Shown: piece by piece, positions 6,226 to 8,246 of the stretch | Position numbering within the stretch: position 1 is the first letter of the stretch | Layout: the number at the start of each line of letters is the position of its first letter | Source of the DNA: Kiritimatiellales bacterium | GTDB lineage: Bacteria > Verrucomicrobiota > Kiritimatiellia > Kiritimatiellales > Pontiellaceae | Assembly: GCA_021734595.1 (NCBI GenBank) | Contig: JAIPIO010000181.1 | Coordinates: 1-8,246, forward strand | Reading direction: 5' to 3' | DNA: 8,246 bases | Translations under genes and position numbers: made by a program | Notes under the pieces: generated by a model | What the model was told of the DNA's origin: nothing | Databases searched by the model: none | Seen by the model: the letters and a program-made list of their open reading frames with translations, nothing else

Positions 6226-7254
6226 ATGAAACAGGAAATACGATTAACTGAAAATCTACGGGTCGAGAAGCTGACGCAGTTGGTCGCTCCGGCCCAGCTT
6301 AAAGACGATCTGCCGCTTGGCACAGAGCTCCAGCAAAAGATCCTATCCGACCGTGAGCAGGTACGGGAAATCATCCATCGGCGAAACAGCAGACTGCTGA
6401 CGATAATCGGTCCCTGCTCCATTCATGATCCGGTAGCGGCGATGGACTACGCCGCCCGGCTCAAAAAACTCAGCGATGAGGTAAGCGACCGTTGTTTCAT
6501 CGTCATGCGGGTCTATTTCGAAAAACCGCGCACCACCACCGGATGGAAGGGATTTATCAACGACCCCCATCTCGACGGATCGTGCGATATGGAATACGGA
6601 CTGCGTACCGCCCGGCAGCTTATGATTGATATCGCCGGGCTTGGCCTGCCGATCGCAACGGAGTTTCTTGACCCGATTGTCCCGCAATACACCGCCGATC
6701 TGGTGAGTTGGTCGGCCATCGGCGCACGCACCACCGAATCGCAAACGCACCGGGAGATGGCCAGCGGGCTGTCTATGCCGGTCGGTTTCAAGAATGCCAC
6801 CGATGGCAATATCCAAGTGGCCATAAACGCCATCAAAGCCGCAGGGACATCGCACAGTTTTCTCGGAATCGACCAGGATGGCCGTACCGCCGTGGTGAAA
6901 ACCACTGGCAACCCGAATACCCATCTGGTGCTGCGCGGCGGCGACAAGCAACCCAACTTTGAAATGCCGGAGGTGACCTATGCCGCCTGCAAACTCGACG
7001 CCGCGGGGCTGACCCCCGCCGTCATGGTCGACTGCTCGCACGCCAACGCCAGCAAACTCCCGATGAACCAGGTCCCGGTCTGGCACAGCCTGCTGGAGCA
7101 GCGGCAAAAGGCCAACTGCCCCATTGTCGGCGCGATGGTTGAAAGCTTTATCAAAGAGGGCAACCAACCGATTGCGGGCGAACTCGAGTACGGAATGTCC
7201 ATCACCGACGCCTGCATCGACTGGGAAACCACCGAACGGATGTTGAAGGGGTAG
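6226..7254 (+). CDS. aroF: Class I 3-deoxy-7-phosphoheptulonate (DAHP) synthase, AroF/AroG type
   Basis: This cytoplasmic enzyme condenses phosphoenolpyruvate and erythrose 4-phosphate into DAHP, the first step of the shikimate pathway to aromatic amino acids. The protein has 342 residues from the ATG at 6226 (MKQEIRLTEN). The upstream in-frame ATG at 6193 lies inside the third inverted repeat and would add an 11-residue tail not found in the family; neither start has a clear Shine-Dalgarno. Metal ligands match E. coli AroG: Cys64 (GPCSIHDP), His272 (DCSHAN), Glu306 (VESFIKEGNQ) and Asp328 (SITDACIDWE). Substrate motifs EKPRTT (99-104) and GARTTESQTHREMASGLSMP are intact. In EFLDPIVPQ a proline stands where AroF also has one and AroG has Met147, so tyrosine-type feedback is more likely than phenylalanine-type; this is inference. 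The C-terminus stops about 13-15 residues early relative to E. coli enzymes, where the palindromic element begins. Confidence 0.96.
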   Translation: MKQEIRLTENLRVEKLTQLVAPAQLKDDLPLGTELQQKILSDREQVREIIHRRNSRLLTIIGPCSIHDPVAAMDYAARLKKLSDEVSDRCFIVMRVYFEKPRTTTGWKGFINDPHLDGSCDMEYGLRTARQLMIDIAGLGLPIATEFLDPIVPQYTADLVSWSAIGARTTESQTHREMASGLSMPVGFKNATDGNIQVAINAIKAAGTSHSFLGIDQDGRTAVVKTTGNPNTHLVLRGGDKQPNFEMPEVTYAACKLDAAGLTPAVMVDCSHANASKLPMNQVPVWHSLLEQRQKANCPIVGAMVESFIKEGNQPIAGELEYGMSITDACIDWETTERMLKG

Positions 7255-7339
7255 GGATGGCTCGCCGAGCCGTCCGCGCCCCGCCCTGCGAGGGCGCCCC
7301 GTCTTCAGCGAGGCGGCGCGTTCGGCGAACGCGCCCTAC
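7251..7339. repeat. Palindromic multi-hairpin element between convergent genes
   Basis: Its ends are GTAGGG (7251-7256) and CCCTAC (7334-7339), an inverted pair that extends by one further base on each side. Inside are three hairpins: 7255-7275 (GGATGGCTC with GAGCCGTCC, one G-T pair), 7282-7296 (CGCCCT, AGGGCG) and 7315-7335 (GGCGCGTTC, GAACGCGCC), with 3-base loops GCC, GCG and GGC. The aroF-type stop codon lies in the left end and the exonuclease stop codon abuts the right end. No T runs follow the stems, so it is more like a REP/BIME-type element than a classical terminator, though it may still block readthrough in both directions. Confidence 0.75.
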
Positions 7340-7933
7340 CTACATCGAAGCCAGCTCGCCAACCGTCACGTTGCCCCACCCCGACTGCGCCAGCAGGTGT
7401 TCCAGCAGCATGGCCGAAGCGACCGCATCGTAGAGCGCATCGTGCGCTTTTTTCCCAGGACAAAACGCGTCCACCCTGGATTTCAGATCCAACGCGGCAA
7501 TCAGTTCTTCGAGCGCGTAGGACGGGAATCCCGGCCACGCCTTGCGGGCAATCTTCAACGTGTCGATCCACGGTCCGAAACGGTGCATCGGCGCGGCCAA
7601 CCGCGTGAACCTTTTTTCCGTGGCCACATTGTGCGCCGCCAGTGGACAGCTCGTCAGCCGCGGTCCCATTTGCGGCCAAAGTTCATTCATCAGGGATGCT
7701 TCCGCAATTTCATCGCGCAGCAAATGGTGCCGTCCCGGCGCGTAGGCATTGAAGGGGCGGTTGGCGTCAACGCGCAACAGGCTTTCGAACATGGAAGCAG
7801 GATCGAGCCGCCCGTTCCGCAATGTAACCATGCCGATCTGCCAGGGCTCATCCTTAAACCCCGGTACGGAACCGGTACTCTCAAAATCCAGCACGGTTAC
7901 CGCGGCTTCCTGCATGGCGTCGTTGGCGTTCAT
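7340..7933 (-). CDS. DEDDh 3'-5' exonuclease-like protein (DnaQ/RNase T superfamily)
   Basis: This 197-residue protein probably trims 3' ends of DNA or RNA. Exo I is VLDFESTG, with Asp16 and Glu18. Exo II is AHNVATEKRF, where Glu106 stands at the position usually held by Asp. Exo III is HDALYDAV, with His164 and Asp169 at the DEDDh five-residue spacing. I start it at the ATG at 7933-7931 (MNANDAMQEAAV), which has AAGG five bases upstream; an in-frame TTG at 7951 and an ATG at 7915 are alternatives. There are no extra domains, so it is not a full polymerase III epsilon with a known binding tail. It converges on the DAHP synthase gene, and its stop abuts the palindromic element. The substrate cannot be deduced. 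Confidence 0.85.
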   Translation of the reverse strand: MNANDAMQEAAVTVLDFESTGSVPGFKDEPWQIGMVTLRNGRLDPASMFESLLRVDANRPFNAYAPGRHHLLRDEIAEASLMNELWPQMGPRLTSCPLAAHNVATEKRFTRLAAPMHRFGPWIDTLKIARKAWPGFPSYALEELIAALDLKSRVDAFCPGKKAHDALYDAVASAMLLEHLLAQSGWGNVTVGELASM

Positions 7934-7999
7934 TACCGCCTTGTTTCGCAAATCCGGACTGTTAATGCAAAATGATTACGCGGAACCGATGCAAATTTC

Positions 8000-8028
8000 T
8001 TGTCGCCATCCATTCACGTTGCTAGAAC
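8000..8028 (+). promoter_or_regulatory. Candidate promoter of the pilin-like gene
   Basis: TTGTCG (8000-8005) and TAGAAC (8023-8028) are 17 bases apart, with TG one base before the -10 as in extended -10 promoters. The predicted start falls at about 8035, the first base of the ATG, so the transcript could be leaderless, which agrees with the absence of a Shine-Dalgarno. Confidence 0.35.
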
Positions 8029-8034
8029 ATCTTC

Positions 8035-8246
8035 ATGAAAACATCATATGCATTCGGGAAAAACACGGCCTTCACACTCATCGAACTGCTGGTGGTCATC
8101 GCCATCATCGGCGTACTGGCCTCGATCATAACCCCGGCGGCCAACAGTGCGGTGCGCAAGGCAAAATCGACGCAATGCCGCACCAACCTGAGCCAGATTT
8201 CAAAAGTCATTCTTAACTACGCCATCGACCACCAAGGCCGCTACCC
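8035..8246 (+). CDS. Type IV pilin-like / pseudopilin protein, N-terminus only
   Basis: Seventy codons are visible before the right edge, starting MKTSYAFGKNTAFTLIELL. A short basic leader is followed by the prepilin peptidase site A|FTLIE, with Glu at +5 and Ala at -1 in place of the usual Gly, a variant I associate with PVC-group bacteria. A hydrophobic helix follows (LLVVIAIIGVLASIITPAA). The next segment, VRKAKSTQCRTNLSQISKVILNYAIDHQGRY, fits the large PVC family of prepilin-like proteins (often DUF1559-type), whose role is mostly unknown and which may serve in type II secretion or surface structures. It is divergent from the exonuclease, separated by 101 bases. The C-terminal domain that would define it is outside the window. 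Confidence 0.9.
   Translation, partial: MKTSYAFGKNTAFTLIELLVVIAIIGVLASIITPAANSAVRKAKSTQCRTNLSQISKVILNYAIDHQGRY

Noticed and set aside
6343..7167. Minus-strand 274-codon open frame
   Set aside because: It is antisense to the strongly conserved DAHP synthase.
7251..7339. Simple bidirectional Rho-independent terminator
   Set aside because: The stems are strong, but no T run follows on either strand, and the terminal inverted repeats and three separate hairpins point to a repeat element.
7397..7975. Plus-strand 192-codon open frame
   Set aside because: It is antisense to the exonuclease, whose three catalytic motifs are clear.

Overview
The window looks like ordinary chromosome from a Gram-negative bacterium, most likely of the PVC superphylum; a Kiritimatiellota-like or Lentisphaera-like host is my best guess, with low confidence. 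The grounds are a prepilin with the 'AFTLIELLVVIAIIG' N-terminus common in that group, GC-rich genes with good Shine-Dalgarno sites, an outer-membrane barrel protein, an RND efflux system, and several compact GC-rich palindromic elements scattered between and inside genes. No phage, transposase, CRISPR array, tRNA or rRNA is visible.

Layout. (1) Positions 1-3144, minus strand: an efflux operon in the order TetR-family regulator, periplasmic adaptor, RND permease. It is tightly packed: the adaptor Shine-Dalgarno overlaps the regulator stop codon, and the permease Shine-Dalgarno overlaps the adaptor stop codon. The permease runs off the left edge. (2) Positions 3145-3268: a divergent control region with a likely promoter for the efflux operon overlapped by palindromes suited to TetR binding. 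(3) Positions 3269-5143, plus strand: a two-domain protein joining a YtqA/MnmL-type radical SAM enzyme to an MnmC-type (DUF752) methyltransferase, probably a one-polypeptide route from cmnm5U to mnm5U at the tRNA wobble position. Its coding sequence carries two palindromic DNA segments in frame, one as the interdomain linker and one in a loop of the methyltransferase fold. (4) Positions 5144-5496: a 353-base AT-rich gap with a candidate promoter and a long leader. (5) Positions 5497-6045: a small secreted beta-barrel protein with a near-perfect Shine-Dalgarno, followed by two tandem terminators. (6) Positions 6117-6225: a helically phased set of three 15-bp inverted repeats, then a class I DAHP synthase (6226-7254) starting the shikimate pathway. 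(7) Positions 7251-7339: an 89-bp multi-hairpin element with terminal inverted repeats exactly between the stop codons of two convergent genes. (8) Positions 7340-7933, minus strand: a DEDDh exonuclease-like protein. (9) Position 8035 to the right edge: a type IV pilin-like/pseudopilin N-terminus, divergent from the exonuclease.

The genes are mostly separate units and do not form one pathway. The observations most worth following are the MnmL-MnmC fusion, the palindromic elements lodged in and between genes, and the phased inverted-repeat array in front of the DAHP synthase.
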